Assembly (NCBI RefSeq): GCF_007991455.1
Contig: NZ_BJYJ01000031.1
Span: 1 to 41,277 of the forward strand
From: Chryseobacterium hagamense
GTDB lineage: Bacteria > Bacteroidota > Bacteroidia > Flavobacteriales > Weeksellaceae
Length of the DNA: 41,277 bases
Direction of reading: 5' to 3'
The first letter of the stretch is position 1; each line of letters begins with the position of its first letter. Positions 16,825 through 25,273 of this stretch are shown here, one piece after another. A program made the translations under genes and the position numbers. The notes under the pieces were generated by a model. The model saw nothing but the letters and a program-made list of their open reading frames with translations, did no database searches and had not been told where the DNA came from.

Positions 16825-17001
16825 CTATTTTTTTGCTTCTTCAACAGAAACTTTTCTGAAATCCTTGAACAGTTTGCTAAGTTCCAAAGCTGATTTACGG
16901 GCTCTTGTTCCCGCTGCCTTGTTTCCTTTTTCTACTTGTTGGTTAGCTTCAGCTGTGAAAGCTTCAAATTCCGCGTTGATTTTTTCAATTAGTTCTTTCA
17001 T
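16825..17001 (-). CDS. Small histone H1-like (Hc1 family) DNA-binding protein
   Basis: A 58-aa protein beginning MKELIEKINAEFEAFTAEAN, with a basic centre (KGNKAAGTRARKSALELSKL) and ending SVEEAKK. The length, helical pattern and Lys/Arg/Ala composition match the short histone H1-like proteins of Bacteroidetes, thought to bind and compact DNA. It has a good promoter octamer 21 bp upstream and a strong terminator right after the stop, which supports a real, well-expressed gene. It is short enough to be missed by simple length cut-offs. The family assignment is from memory of the group; DNA binding is inferred. Confidence 0.85.
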   Translation of the reverse strand: MKELIEKINAEFEAFTAEANQQVEKGNKAAGTRARKSALELSKLFKDFRKVSVEEAKK

Positions 17002-17021
17002 TATTTCAAAAATTTAGGCTG

Positions 17022-17029
17022 CAAATATA
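17022..17029 (-). promoter_or_regulatory. Promoter -7 element TATATTTG of the histone H1-like gene
   Basis: TATATTTG on the minus strand matches TAnnTTTG and lies 21 bp before the start codon, implying a very short leader. Confidence 0.6.
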
Positions 17030-17280
17030 GGTTTTATGGGAATTCCAGCCTAATGGTGAAGAAAAAATTTATATGAATTCGTACAGAAAACAGGCTTTTA
17101 TTGGAAATGATCCATGTTTTATCCCTCAAAAAACGGATGCCGGCAAAAAACCGGTCAAAAAGGGTCGTCATGATAAGGAAATCCTTTTCAGGTAAGGCAC
17201 CCGGTTTTTTAGCTTTAAAATTTTAATCAACAGCTTCAGAATTTTTCATCAAACCGTACGAAATTAACCCAGGTCAATTT

Positions 17281-17307
17281 TTGTCTTATGCCGATGTCCT
17301 ACTTTTG
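17281..17307 (+). promoter_or_regulatory. Promoter of the alpha/beta hydrolase (TTG / TACTTTTG)
   Basis: TACTTTTG at 17300-17307 matches the -7 consensus, with TTG at 17281-17283 as a possible -33 element (spacing 16, slightly short). The start codon follows 50 bp later. Confidence 0.5.
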
Positions 17308-17357
17308 TCAAAGAAATAAACAACAAAACAATTAATCGAAACAAAAAATTTACAGCT

Positions 17358-18179
17358 ATGAGTACACTTACATTAAAAGACGGAACAGAGATTTTTTACA
17401 AAGACCAGGGGCAGGGCCCGGTGCTGATGTTTCACCACGGATGGCCTTTGTCATCGGACGACTGGGACGCACAGGTCATCTTTTTCCTTCAACGCGGATA
17501 CCGGGTGATTACCCATGACCGAAGGGGCCACGGAAGGTCCAGCCAGAATATTTACGGCCACAACATCGAACAATATGCTTCGGATGCCGCCGAACTGGTC
17601 CAATTCCTGGATCTGAAAGAAGTGATTCATATCGGACATTCCACAGGCGGAGGCGAAGTGATCCGCTATGTTCACAAATATGCCAACGGAAGAGCGAAAA
17701 AGGCCGTACTGATCAGTGCCGTACCTCCGGTGATGGTGGCCGGTGAAAACAATCCGGATGGGGTCCCAATGTCGGTTTTTGATAACATCAGGGAACAGAC
17801 AATGAACAACAGGCAGCAATTCTATATGGATCTTACCATTCCTTTCTACGGCTACAACCGGGAAGGTGCCGATATAAAAGACGGTATCCGGAATAACTGG
17901 TGGAGACAGGGAATGATGGGCGGTATCGTTGCCCATTACGACGGCGTAAAAGCTTTTTCGGAAACGGATTTTACAGAGGATCTGAAAGCGGTGGAGATTC
18001 CGGTATTGGTACTGCATGGTGAAGACGACCAGATTGTCCCTTATGAAAATTCAGGACTGAAATCGGCAAAACTGCTGAAAAACGGCAAACTGATCAGTTA
18101 CCCGGGGTTTCCGCATGGAATGCCGACCACAGAAGCAGATACCATCAATAAAGACCTCCTGGAATTTATACAGGCGTAA
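17358..18179 (+). CDS. Alpha/beta hydrolase, non-haem chloroperoxidase/esterase type
   Basis: A 273-aa protein of usual length for cofactor-free haloperoxidase-like esterases. Seen: oxyanion-hole motif HHGWP (26-30), DRRGHGRSS (54-62), nucleophile elbow GHSTGGGE with Ser95, acid Asp224 in HGEDDQIVP, and His253 in FPHGMP, completing the triad. No signal peptide, so cytosolic. Members hydrolyse esters and some perform perhydrolysis; the natural substrate cannot be inferred. A promoter lies upstream and a strong terminator 15 bp after the stop, so it is a single-gene unit. Confidence 0.92.
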   Translation: MSTLTLKDGTEIFYKDQGQGPVLMFHHGWPLSSDDWDAQVIFFLQRGYRVITHDRRGHGRSSQNIYGHNIEQYASDAAELVQFLDLKEVIHIGHSTGGGEVIRYVHKYANGRAKKAVLISAVPPVMVAGENNPDGVPMSVFDNIREQTMNNRQQFYMDLTIPFYGYNREGADIKDGIRNNWWRQGMMGGIVAHYDGVKAFSETDFTEDLKAVEIPVLVLHGEDDQIVPYENSGLKSAKLLKNGKLISYPGFPHGMPTTEADTINKDLLEFIQA

Positions 18180-18194
18180 TTTCTTTTTTAATAC

Positions 18195-18230
18195 AATATA
18201 ATGCGGGTCCATGAGATCCGCATTATATTT
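18195..18230 (+). terminator. Terminator after the alpha/beta hydrolase
   Basis: A near-perfect 15-bp stem (18195-18209 with 18215-18229, one G-T pair) closes on CATGA and runs into T. Confidence 0.85.
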
Positions 18231-18349
18231 TGGTACCACTTCGGGCATATTCGGGGCGGTATGATCATTTTATGGCTCCGTTTTTGTGTTGACTTTTTCA
18301 GAGCCTTCTGCAGTGGCTCATTGATTTAAAACACCAAAAAAATAGAAAT

Positions 18350-18571
18350 ATGCAATTTATCGAATTTAAAAAAGAACATTTTATCCACGACGAAGAACAG
18401 AACTGTTACTATCTTGAAATATCCAAAGACGAGGTGGGTTTTGACGGCATCAGGATACAGCAGAAAAAAGACGGTCACCTCTCGGATGACATCGATTATG
18501 ATGTTATCGACCATCCTACACGCATCCGGGTCGTGGTGAAAACACCGGAAGACATCAGGGTCAATTTCTGA
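18350..18571 (+). CDS. Small hypothetical protein
   Basis: A 73-aa acidic protein with alternating hydrophobic and charged residues (for example RIRVVVKTPEDIRV), suggesting a small beta-rich soluble domain. No signal peptide, membrane segment or known motif. It lies 46 bp before an outer-membrane transporter-like gene on the same strand and may share its transcript. I do not recognise the family. Coding is supported by sense codon use and clean start and stop positions, but not proven. Confidence 0.65.
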   Translation: MQFIEFKKEHFIHDEEQNCYYLEISKDEVGFDGIRIQQKKDGHLSDDIDYDVIDHPTRIRVVVKTPEDIRVNF

Positions 18572-18617
18572 CCTTCTTTTACTACCGCTTAATCCATGCA
18601 ATCCCGGAAATCCAGCC

Positions 18618-19463
18618 ATGAATAAAAACCAACGCTTTGCCGTGCTGCTAGGCAGCATGCTCCTCATCCCTGCCGCTTACCGGGGACAGGAAAATCAGGA
18701 GAAACATTATTCGCTTTTCAATCCTGTTCCGGAATCCCTGATGAGGGAGATGGAGACTGACCGGCCGGACGTTACGGAATCGGCCTACACGGTGGACGCC
18801 GGACACTTCCAGTACGAAACCGACCTGATCCGGCTCGAGAAAGAAAGATCTGATTCCCGGGAAGTTTCTACGGTACTGGTTAATCATGGAAACCTGAAAC
18901 TGGGGATTACCGGTTCAACGGCCATACAGATCGGCTTCGAGACTTACGGGGTGCAGCGGGAAAAAGACCTGTCTTCAGGAAATATCCGGAGAACCGACGG
19001 ATTTGGAGACATCAATGTAAGGATTAAACAGAACCTGATCGGAAATGATCATGGGAATTTCGTTATGGCCATTCTGCCTTATGTTAAATTCCCGACTTCC
19101 GGATACGATGATGAGAGCCGTTTTGAAGGAGGGCTGATTGTTCCGATGATGTATAAATTGCCGGGCGAATGGAAACTCGGATTCCAGGTGGAAGTCGACC
19201 GCCTGAAAGACCTGGATCTGCCGGCCATGCATACCGAACTGCTGCAGACCCTGACGCTCAGCCATTCCATTGCCAAAGGAGTCGACGGGATAGCGGAAAC
19301 CTATTACACCTATGATTTCAAAGCCCACGAGCTGTCCAATTACATCAACGCAGCCATTGAGGTCGATATAGCTAAAGATTTTAAGATGGATGCAGGACTG
19401 AATTACAGGATCCAGCATCAGGCACAGAAACATTATTTTGTCGGTTTATCTTACCGACATTAA
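18618..19463 (+). CDS. Outer-membrane transporter-like protein (phenol MetA-like)
   Basis: A 281-aa protein with an N-terminal signal-like hydrophobic segment (FAVLLGSMLLIPAA) followed by EMETDRPDVTESAYTVDAGH, a motif typical of the small outer-membrane beta-barrel 'transporter' family related to the MetA pathway of phenol degradation. The rest alternates short amphipathic strands and ends in FVGLSYRH, consistent with a barrel. The transported compound is unknown; the family name should not be read as phenol use. It follows the 73-aa gene and is closed by a terminator at 19539. Confidence 0.8.
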   Translation: MNKNQRFAVLLGSMLLIPAAYRGQENQEKHYSLFNPVPESLMREMETDRPDVTESAYTVDAGHFQYETDLIRLEKERSDSREVSTVLVNHGNLKLGITGSTAIQIGFETYGVQREKDLSSGNIRRTDGFGDINVRIKQNLIGNDHGNFVMAILPYVKFPTSGYDDESRFEGGLIVPMMYKLPGEWKLGFQVEVDRLKDLDLPAMHTELLQTLTLSHSIAKGVDGIAETYYTYDFKAHELSNYINAAIEVDIAKDFKMDAGLNYRIQHQAQKHYFVGLSYRH

Positions 19464-19538
19464 CGACAGCAAGTTAGACGCTGAAATTACCTGAATAACC
19501 GTATGATCAAGTATGGAAACTTCAGAAAAGTTTACAAT

Positions 19539-19570
19539 AAAACAGGCAATCCGAAAGACTGCCTGTTTTT
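19539..19570 (+). terminator. Terminator after the outer-membrane transporter-like gene
   Basis: AAAACAGGCA (19539-19548) pairs perfectly with TGCCTGTTTT (19560-19569) and runs into T. Confidence 0.85.
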
Positions 19571-19573
19571 ATT

Positions 19574-19853
19574 TACGTGAATTCGCCTGTATTCAGCTTG
19601 TATTCAAATATTTAATCAATTCAAAAGCAAAATTAAGGCTTTATCAATCAGGATATCAAATAGAATGACTTCTTGTAGGATAAATCAATGGTCCATACCT
19701 CTGACAGGATTTTATCGTATCCTGTAATAAGCCGTTCCTTCATGACTTTAAGATAATACAAAGATCTCCGGTCCTATTTTGATCTAATAAACTTCCGGCA
19801 TCCTGCTTCCCTCTTCCAGCCTTTTCATCCGTATTCTTCTTCGAGTTTACCTT
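19574..19853 (-). repeat. MITE-like element, copy 2 (inverted)
   Basis: Reads on the minus strand as a diverged, shorter relative of the element at 24643. It keeps GGCTGGAAGAGGGAAGCAGG, GGATGCCGGAAGTTT, a TTACAGGA...GATAAAATCCTGTCAGA hairpin region, and ends near ACGTGAATTCG and TCGAGTTTACCTT, decayed forms of the terminal inverted repeat. No coding potential. It fills most of the 412-bp gap between two convergent genes. Confidence 0.8.
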
Positions 19854-19875
19854 ATTTTATTTAAATGAATTAAAA

Positions 19876-21192
19876 CTATTTTTTATTGTACGCCACTCTC
19901 CAGACGATGCCGCTTACATCATCGGCTACCAGTAACGACCCGTCTGCAAGCTGAAGCACGCCGACCGGTCTTCCGTACACATCCCCTTTCGGTTCGTTGG
20001 CAATGAAACCGGTGAGGAACGGCTGGTAAGGACCCGAAGCTTTTCCGTCTTTAAAAGAAACGAAAGCAACCTGATATCCGGCCAGTGACGATCGGTTCCA
20101 GGATCCGTGCTGTCCGATGAACGCGCCGTCCTTATACTTCCCCGGAAACTGTGCGCCTGTATAAAAGGTAAGTCCAAGCGATGCGGTATGGCTACCCAAC
20201 GGGACATCCGGAACAATGGTTTTTGCTACCAGGTCCGGTTTTTCCCCTTTTCTTCTCGGGTCTTCATTTTTTCCGAAATACGCATACGGCCAACCATAAA
20301 AGGCGCCTTGCTTCACCCCCGTCAGGTAATCCGGCACAAGCTCGTCACCCAGTTCATCCCTTTCGTTCACTACCGTCCAGAGTTCCCCGGTTACCGGGTT
20401 CCAGCTCATACCTACCGGATTTCTGAGACCTGCGGCATAGATCTTCTCTCCTTTTCCGTCCGGGCTTACTTCCAGGATATTGGCTCTTCTGATTTCATTT
20501 TCCATTCCGTTTTCTCCGACGTTGCTTCCGGATCCTACGGAAATATAGATTTTAGACTGGTCTTTGCTGGCAATCAGGTTCCGGGTCCAGTGGTTGTTGT
20601 AACCGCCCGCAGGAAGGCTTACGATTTTTTTTCCCGGCTGTGTAATTTTAGTATCTCCCAATTTATATGGGTAGACCCACACGCCATCGGTGTTGGCTAC
20701 GTAGAACTGGTTGCCGATGATCAGCATACCATACGGCTGGTTCAGGTTGGCCAGAAATACGGATGAGGATTCCGGGATGCCGTCTTTGTTGGCATCGCGG
20801 TACATCAGGATCCTGTTGGCCGATTTTCCGCCGACTTCCGCATCGCTTTTGCCACTGATGTCGTTTTTGATTTTCTCGGAAACCGATCGCTCAGAATTGG
20901 AAAGGACTACAAAAATATCGCCGTTCTCAGCCTGGATCATGTTCCTCGGGCTCTTGATGTTCTCTGCAAAACGGGTCACTGTAAATCCTTCGGGAGCCGT
21001 TGGCGCTTTATCTTTCGGCCAGCCGATGACATTGCTGAATTTATTTTTGGAAGCTTTTTCATTGGGCGGCGGAAGCTTTAGGGTATCGGTCTGGGTAACG
21101 GCGGTATCGCCTGATCCTGTTCCGTTGGATTTGTTCTTGTCCTTACAGCTAAACAACAATAAAGCTGCTACCGGCAGTAGATAGTTTTTCAT
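19876..21192 (-). CDS. Sorbosone dehydrogenase family (PQQ-type) lipoprotein
   Basis: A 438-aa protein resembling the glucose/sorbosone dehydrogenase family, six-bladed beta propellers that often use PQQ. It starts with a lipoprotein signal (MKNYLLPVAALLLFSC, Cys16) and a low-complexity Lys/Asn/Ser linker. Family features: APEGFTVTRFAENIKSPRNM, GLRNPVGMSWNPVTGELWTV, NERDELGDELVPDYLTGV, and GQHGSWNRSSLAGYQVAFV near the C-terminal third. It is predicted to be anchored in the outer or periplasmic membrane face and to oxidise a sugar or polyol, but the substrate and PQQ use are inferred. Transcribed alone toward the MITE-like element. Confidence 0.88.
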   Translation of the reverse strand: MKNYLLPVAALLLFSCKDKNKSNGTGSGDTAVTQTDTLKLPPPNEKASKNKFSNVIGWPKDKAPTAPEGFTVTRFAENIKSPRNMIQAENGDIFVVLSNSERSVSEKIKNDISGKSDAEVGGKSANRILMYRDANKDGIPESSSVFLANLNQPYGMLIIGNQFYVANTDGVWVYPYKLGDTKITQPGKKIVSLPAGGYNNHWTRNLIASKDQSKIYISVGSGSNVGENGMENEIRRANILEVSPDGKGEKIYAAGLRNPVGMSWNPVTGELWTVVNERDELGDELVPDYLTGVKQGAFYGWPYAYFGKNEDPRRKGEKPDLVAKTIVPDVPLGSHTASLGLTFYTGAQFPGKYKDGAFIGQHGSWNRSSLAGYQVAFVSFKDGKASGPYQPFLTGFIANEPKGDVYGRPVGVLQLADGSLLVADDVSGIVWRVAYNKK

Positions 21193-21443
21193 AATATTTC
21201 GATTTGTAAATTTTTAAGTGATCTGCCAAAAAGTTACAAAAACCGTTCCTTAAATAAGGCACTTATCTGGCGAAGCGGCAGACTTATGGGAAAGACTTTC
21301 CTTATTTAAAAATTAAAATCAAGTTTGGCACTAAAATTATTAATTATTCCAGAGTCATCTTAACCGAAATCACTGAATTTAAATAAGAGAAGGTGCCAAT
21401 GCTGTTGAAAAAATGACCGGTCTTTAATTATAAGGTTTAATTT

Positions 21444-22589
21444 ATGAAAAAAATAATAACGGCCCTGGCCTTGGGAACTTCAGCAGTCGCAGCAGCTATC
21501 TATCTTTCCGGATACGGCTACATTTTCAGAGCCGCAGCCCTCAATCTGAAAAAAGGTGCCGTTACCCCCTCTATCGATGATGAAGAAAAATTCCCTTCCC
21601 GGCCGGTGCCGAATCTGAAAGCAGAAGCCTGGAAAAAAGATGCCCACTACAACCGGATGACATTATCAGAGGATATTTTAAATGAACTGAAAAAGACCAG
21701 GGCCTCTTCCCTTTTAGTGGTGCAGAACGGGAAACTGCTGCATGAGCAGTATTGGAAAGACCACGATTTCTCTTCCCTCATGAATTCTTTTTCCATGGCA
21801 AAGGGTATTTTATCTGTCCTGACCGGATGTGCCATTGATGACGGTTACCTGGAATCGGAAGACCAACTGGTTTCTACGGTATTTCCCCGGTATGCGGAAA
21901 GCTTTTACGGGAAACACCTTACCTTCAGGCATCTGATGACCATGCAGGCCGGATTCGACTGGATTGAGGAATACCGCCACCCCTTTGCCGAAAACTCAAA
22001 GCAGTATTTTGTGGAAGACCTTGCAGAACAGGCTTTTGACATCGGTTTTATTGAGATGCCGGGCACAAGGTACGAATACCAGAGCGTGGCTGCTCAGCTT
22101 CTGGGGCTAGCCCTCAGAAAGGCGGTTAACCAGGATCTTGCCACTTACCTTTCCGAAAAAATATGGAAACCGCTGAATATGGAGTTTCCGGCAAAATGGA
22201 GCACCGACGAAAAAGGAATGGAAAAAGCTTTCTGCTGTATCCATGCCACGGCCAGGGATTTTGCAAGACTCGGGCAGCTTATTATGCAGAACGGCCGGTG
22301 GAAAGGCAAACAGCTGATCAGCGAAGACTACTGCAAAAGGATGCTTACCCCCACTCCCGAAAATGATGCTTTTTGCTTTACCGTATGGGCTGATGATGAG
22401 AACCCAACAAAATGCCGGTTCTTCTACGGTTTTCTCGGCCAGTTTATCATCATGATTCCCGAGCGGAATATGGTGATTGTAAAAACCGGATTTTACAACC
22501 GTCTGGAGGTAGATAAAAAGAAAAGGCCGCTTCAGGTAAAATTACTTGCAGATGCCCTTAGCCAAATCAACAAGCCGTTAACCATATAG
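21444..22589 (+). CDS. Serine hydrolase, class C beta-lactamase family
   Basis: A 381-aa protein with an N-terminal hydrophobic segment (residues 5-24) that anchors or exports it. The penicillin-binding-protein fold motifs are present: SMAK (Ser117, Lys120) and a Tyr-Gln-Ser triad at 212-214 in place of the usual Tyr-X-Asn. The region LTFRHLMTMQAGFDW between them is typical of the family, which includes esterases, 6-aminohexanoate-dimer hydrolases and peptidases. The sequence does not show a true beta-lactamase. It stands upstream of the FAD-binding gene on the same strand, with a 262-bp gap, so separate transcription is likely. Confidence 0.88.
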   Translation: MKKIITALALGTSAVAAAIYLSGYGYIFRAAALNLKKGAVTPSIDDEEKFPSRPVPNLKAEAWKKDAHYNRMTLSEDILNELKKTRASSLLVVQNGKLLHEQYWKDHDFSSLMNSFSMAKGILSVLTGCAIDDGYLESEDQLVSTVFPRYAESFYGKHLTFRHLMTMQAGFDWIEEYRHPFAENSKQYFVEDLAEQAFDIGFIEMPGTRYEYQSVAAQLLGLALRKAVNQDLATYLSEKIWKPLNMEFPAKWSTDEKGMEKAFCCIHATARDFARLGQLIMQNGRWKGKQLISEDYCKRMLTPTPENDAFCFTVWADDENPTKCRFFYGFLGQFIIMIPERNMVIVKTGFYNRLEVDKKKRPLQVKLLADALSQINKPLTI

Positions 22590-22719
22590 CTGTCAACAGC
22601 CGTTCCTGTCCGGCTGAAACCCGTTGTTTACGGAATTCACCGTAAACTTTAGATACCACACCGCCACCACAGGCATACTTATTGCAAATTATGAGGAGGA
22701 TCATAAATAAGGTAGGCAA

Positions 22720-22727
22720 TATTTTTG
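22720..22727 (+). promoter_or_regulatory. Possible promoter -7 element TATTTTTG before the FAD-binding gene
   Basis: An exact TAnnTTTG match 124 bp before the start codon, without a clear -33 partner. In A/T-rich DNA this could be chance. Confidence 0.3.
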
Positions 22728-22851
22728 TAATCATTGATTTCAGGAGGTTTTTTAAAGGATGTATACAACAGGAAGACCCAAAGAAAATACTGTTGTCTGA
22801 TATTGCCGACACCCATTTCTGATCCGGGAATAACCGCAAAATATCAATCTC

Positions 22852-24576
22852 ATGAAAAAGCCCGACAGCATTGCGATCATCGGAGGGGGACCTGCCGCTC
22901 TGTTCGCCGTCAAACATCTGATTTCCGAACAGGCATTACCTGACGAATTACACATCTTCGAAAGAGGCAACCGGCTGGGAGCAGGAATGCCCTACAGCGA
23001 GCGCGGTGCCTGCCATGAGCATGTGGCCAACGTATCGGCCAATGAGCTTCCCCATTTACCTGAAAGTTTAAGCGATTACATTAAGCGTAAACCTTACTCC
23101 GATGATCCTGATTTCAGCGACTACAGGAACCTGAACGAATTCCAGGTGATCCCCAGATTACTCCTCGGAAATTATATGGAAGAGCAGTTTAAGCTGCTCT
23201 TAAACCAGGCCAGGAAAACGGGAACTGAAGTACAGGTGCATAAAGAAACGGGCGTGGCGGATATTTATAAAAAAGACGATGAGTTTCATATCAAAACCGA
23301 ACGGGGCGATTCGTATATCTGTTCGAATGTTATTCTCTGTACCGGGCATCACTGGCCGAAAAAGAATGAAGGTGAAGTTAAAGGCTGGTTCGATTCACCT
23401 TATCCCCCATCCAAGTTTACCGGAACGACCAACTGTGCCGTGGCTATCCGGGGAACTTCCCTCACGGCTGTAGACGCCATTAAAACATTAGCCCACCTGA
23501 ACGGGACATTTACAAAGAACGATGACGGATACACCTATACCCTGCATGAAGAAAGCAAAAATTTTTCAATGACGCTCTTTTCAAAAAGAGGGTATCTGCC
23601 GGCCTTGCGGTTCCATTCCGAAGGCAGCCCGTATTCGGAAGGATGGATCATGTCGCAGGAAGAAATTTATGAATACAAACAAAACAACGGAGGTTTTGTA
23701 GATCTGGATTATATCTTCGAGAGAAATTTTAAAAAACCGCTGCAAAAAAAGAATGAAAAATTCTATAATGACATCAAAGATCTGAGCATTGAGGAGTTTG
23801 TAGAGAAAATGCTGAGTTTACGGGAAGAACTGGATAGTTTCGAGCTGTTTAAAGCAGAATACCGGGAAGCGCAGAAATCCATTGAAAGGCATCAGACCAT
23901 TGCCTGGAAAGAGATGCTCGCCGCATTCAGCTATGCCATTAATTATCCGGCCAAGCATTTTTCGGCAGAGGATATGATGCGGATGCGCAAAACCCTTCTG
24001 CCGCTGATCTCCGTAATTATCGCTTCTCTTCCGCAGTCCTCCTACCGCGAAATTATTGCCCTGTACAATGCCGGAATCATTGACCTCATCAGTGTAGACG
24101 AAGAAAGCCGGGTGGAGCCCGATGAAAACGAAGGCATTATCTACCATTACAGCGATCACCAAGGAAACAAGGTAGCGGAGCATTACCGGCTGTATATCGA
24201 TGCCATCGGACAGCAGCCCGTTCAGTTTAACGACATTCCTTTTAAAGGTCTGCGTGACAGTGGAAGCATCAGTTCGGGCTATCTCAAGTTTAAAGATAAA
24301 AATAAAGGAGCGGAAGCTCTGGAAGAGGGCAACAGCCATATCCTGAAAATAGAACCCGATTATTTCTACCTGCGGGTGGACGGATTGAATATCAACGATC
24401 ATTTTCAGGCACTGGATTATTACGGTGAGGCAACAGAAAATCTGTACATCATGGCAGTACCGTATATTGCCGGCCTGAATCCGGACTATTCCGGTCTTGA
24501 TTTCTGTGATACGGCCGGAAAGCGGGTGGCATTGGCCATTAAACATACGTCCGAAGCCAACCAGCTGGTTTCATAA
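22852..24576 (+). CDS. FAD/NAD(P)-binding protein (NAD_binding_9 type)
   Basis: A 574-aa flavoprotein-like enzyme. The N terminus has a dinucleotide-binding strand and loop, IAIIGGGPAALFAVKHL (residues 7-23), followed by an acidic residue in ELHIFERGNRLGAGMPYS and the segment HVANVSANELP, as in the FAD-NAD(P)-binding family. A second glycine-containing strand occurs at NVILCTGHHWP. The C-terminal part includes YIDAIGQQPV and ends with AVPYIAGLNPDYSGLDFCD, resembling the closing flavin-binding region. Its substrate is unknown. No signal peptide, so cytoplasmic. A terminator follows 28 bp after the stop. Confidence 0.85.
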   Translation: MKKPDSIAIIGGGPAALFAVKHLISEQALPDELHIFERGNRLGAGMPYSERGACHEHVANVSANELPHLPESLSDYIKRKPYSDDPDFSDYRNLNEFQVIPRLLLGNYMEEQFKLLLNQARKTGTEVQVHKETGVADIYKKDDEFHIKTERGDSYICSNVILCTGHHWPKKNEGEVKGWFDSPYPPSKFTGTTNCAVAIRGTSLTAVDAIKTLAHLNGTFTKNDDGYTYTLHEESKNFSMTLFSKRGYLPALRFHSEGSPYSEGWIMSQEEIYEYKQNNGGFVDLDYIFERNFKKPLQKKNEKFYNDIKDLSIEEFVEKMLSLREELDSFELFKAEYREAQKSIERHQTIAWKEMLAAFSYAINYPAKHFSAEDMMRMRKTLLPLISVIIASLPQSSYREIIALYNAGIIDLISVDEESRVEPDENEGIIYHYSDHQGNKVAEHYRLYIDAIGQQPVQFNDIPFKGLRDSGSISSGYLKFKDKNKGAEALEEGNSHILKIEPDYFYLRVDGLNINDHFQALDYYGEATENLYIMAVPYIAGLNPDYSGLDFCDTAGKRVALAIKHTSEANQLVS

Positions 24577-24603
24577 GTTACCCGGAATTATTTGAATGAT
24601 AAT

Positions 24604-24636
24604 GGCAGACCGATTAATTTCTGTCTGCTTTTTTTT
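24604..24636 (+). terminator. Terminator after the FAD-binding gene
   Basis: GCAGAC (24605-24610) pairs with GTCTGC (24623-24628), followed by eight T. Confidence 0.75.
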
Positions 24637-24642
24637 AAAATA

Positions 24643-25017
24643 AACGTGAATTCGAAGAAGAACCTGGATTACCCGGCTGGAAGAAGGAAGCAGGATGCCG
24701 GAAGTTTTTCCTGTCAAAACAGGATCAAAGGTCTCGATTATCAAACTGAATATTTTGTCATTCTGCCAGATAGATTTCTGATTCAATCCCGACTCAATAG
24801 CTTTAGTTTTATTTTAACCATGATTGAACTGATATCATTTTAGAGTCCCAAAGGAATAGTTCATTACAGGACATGATAAAATCCTGTCAGAAAAGTAAAC
24901 CGTTTATCTTTCCTGCCGGGAGGAATTCTGTTTAAGCTCCTGACCGAATCAGCCTCAATTTTATTTTTAAACTATATAAACTATTGAATATGATACAAAT
25001 AAGGTCGAATTCACGTT
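24643..25017 (+). repeat. MITE-like element, copy 1 (complete), with 13-bp terminal inverted repeats
   Basis: Begins AACGTGAATTCGA (24643-24655) and ends with its exact complement (25005-25017). The 375-bp interior has no gene, but contains GGATGCCGGAAGTTT, CAAAACAGGATCAAAGG and GATAAAATCCTGTCAGA, all found again in the copies at 19574 and 35885. No clear target-site duplication is visible. It is probably a non-autonomous mobile or once-mobile element; no transposase is present in the window. Confidence 0.85.
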
Positions 25018-25081
25018 ATCTAAAGTAAAAGAACTCATTCCTGCACCCTGCTGACGGTCAGAAGAGATGAAAGGAAAAAAT

Positions 25082-25108
25082 AAAGGAACAACAATCTGCT
25101 GTTCCTTT
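25082..25108 (-). terminator. Hairpin terminator downstream of the MFS gene
   Basis: AAAGGAACA (25082-25090) pairs with TGTTCCTTT (25100-25108). On the minus strand it is followed by a T-rich run, so it probably ends the leftward sugar operon. Confidence 0.7.
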
Positions 25109-25273
25109 TACTACACTCGAAATACAATTTATAAAATTATAAAGATAAAAATAGGGAATCTCATCATTGTACAGTATGACCGGAATCATGAAAAGTTATT
25201 AAATAACGCGAACGCTGAGTAAATCCTGATAAAAGGCCGGAACAGGTATCAATTTAATCTAGCTAAATTTACG

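Noticed and set aside
24592..24843. An 83-codon frame at the left end of the MITE-like element
   Set aside because: Spans the terminator and the terminal inverted repeat; not conserved as coding in the other copies.
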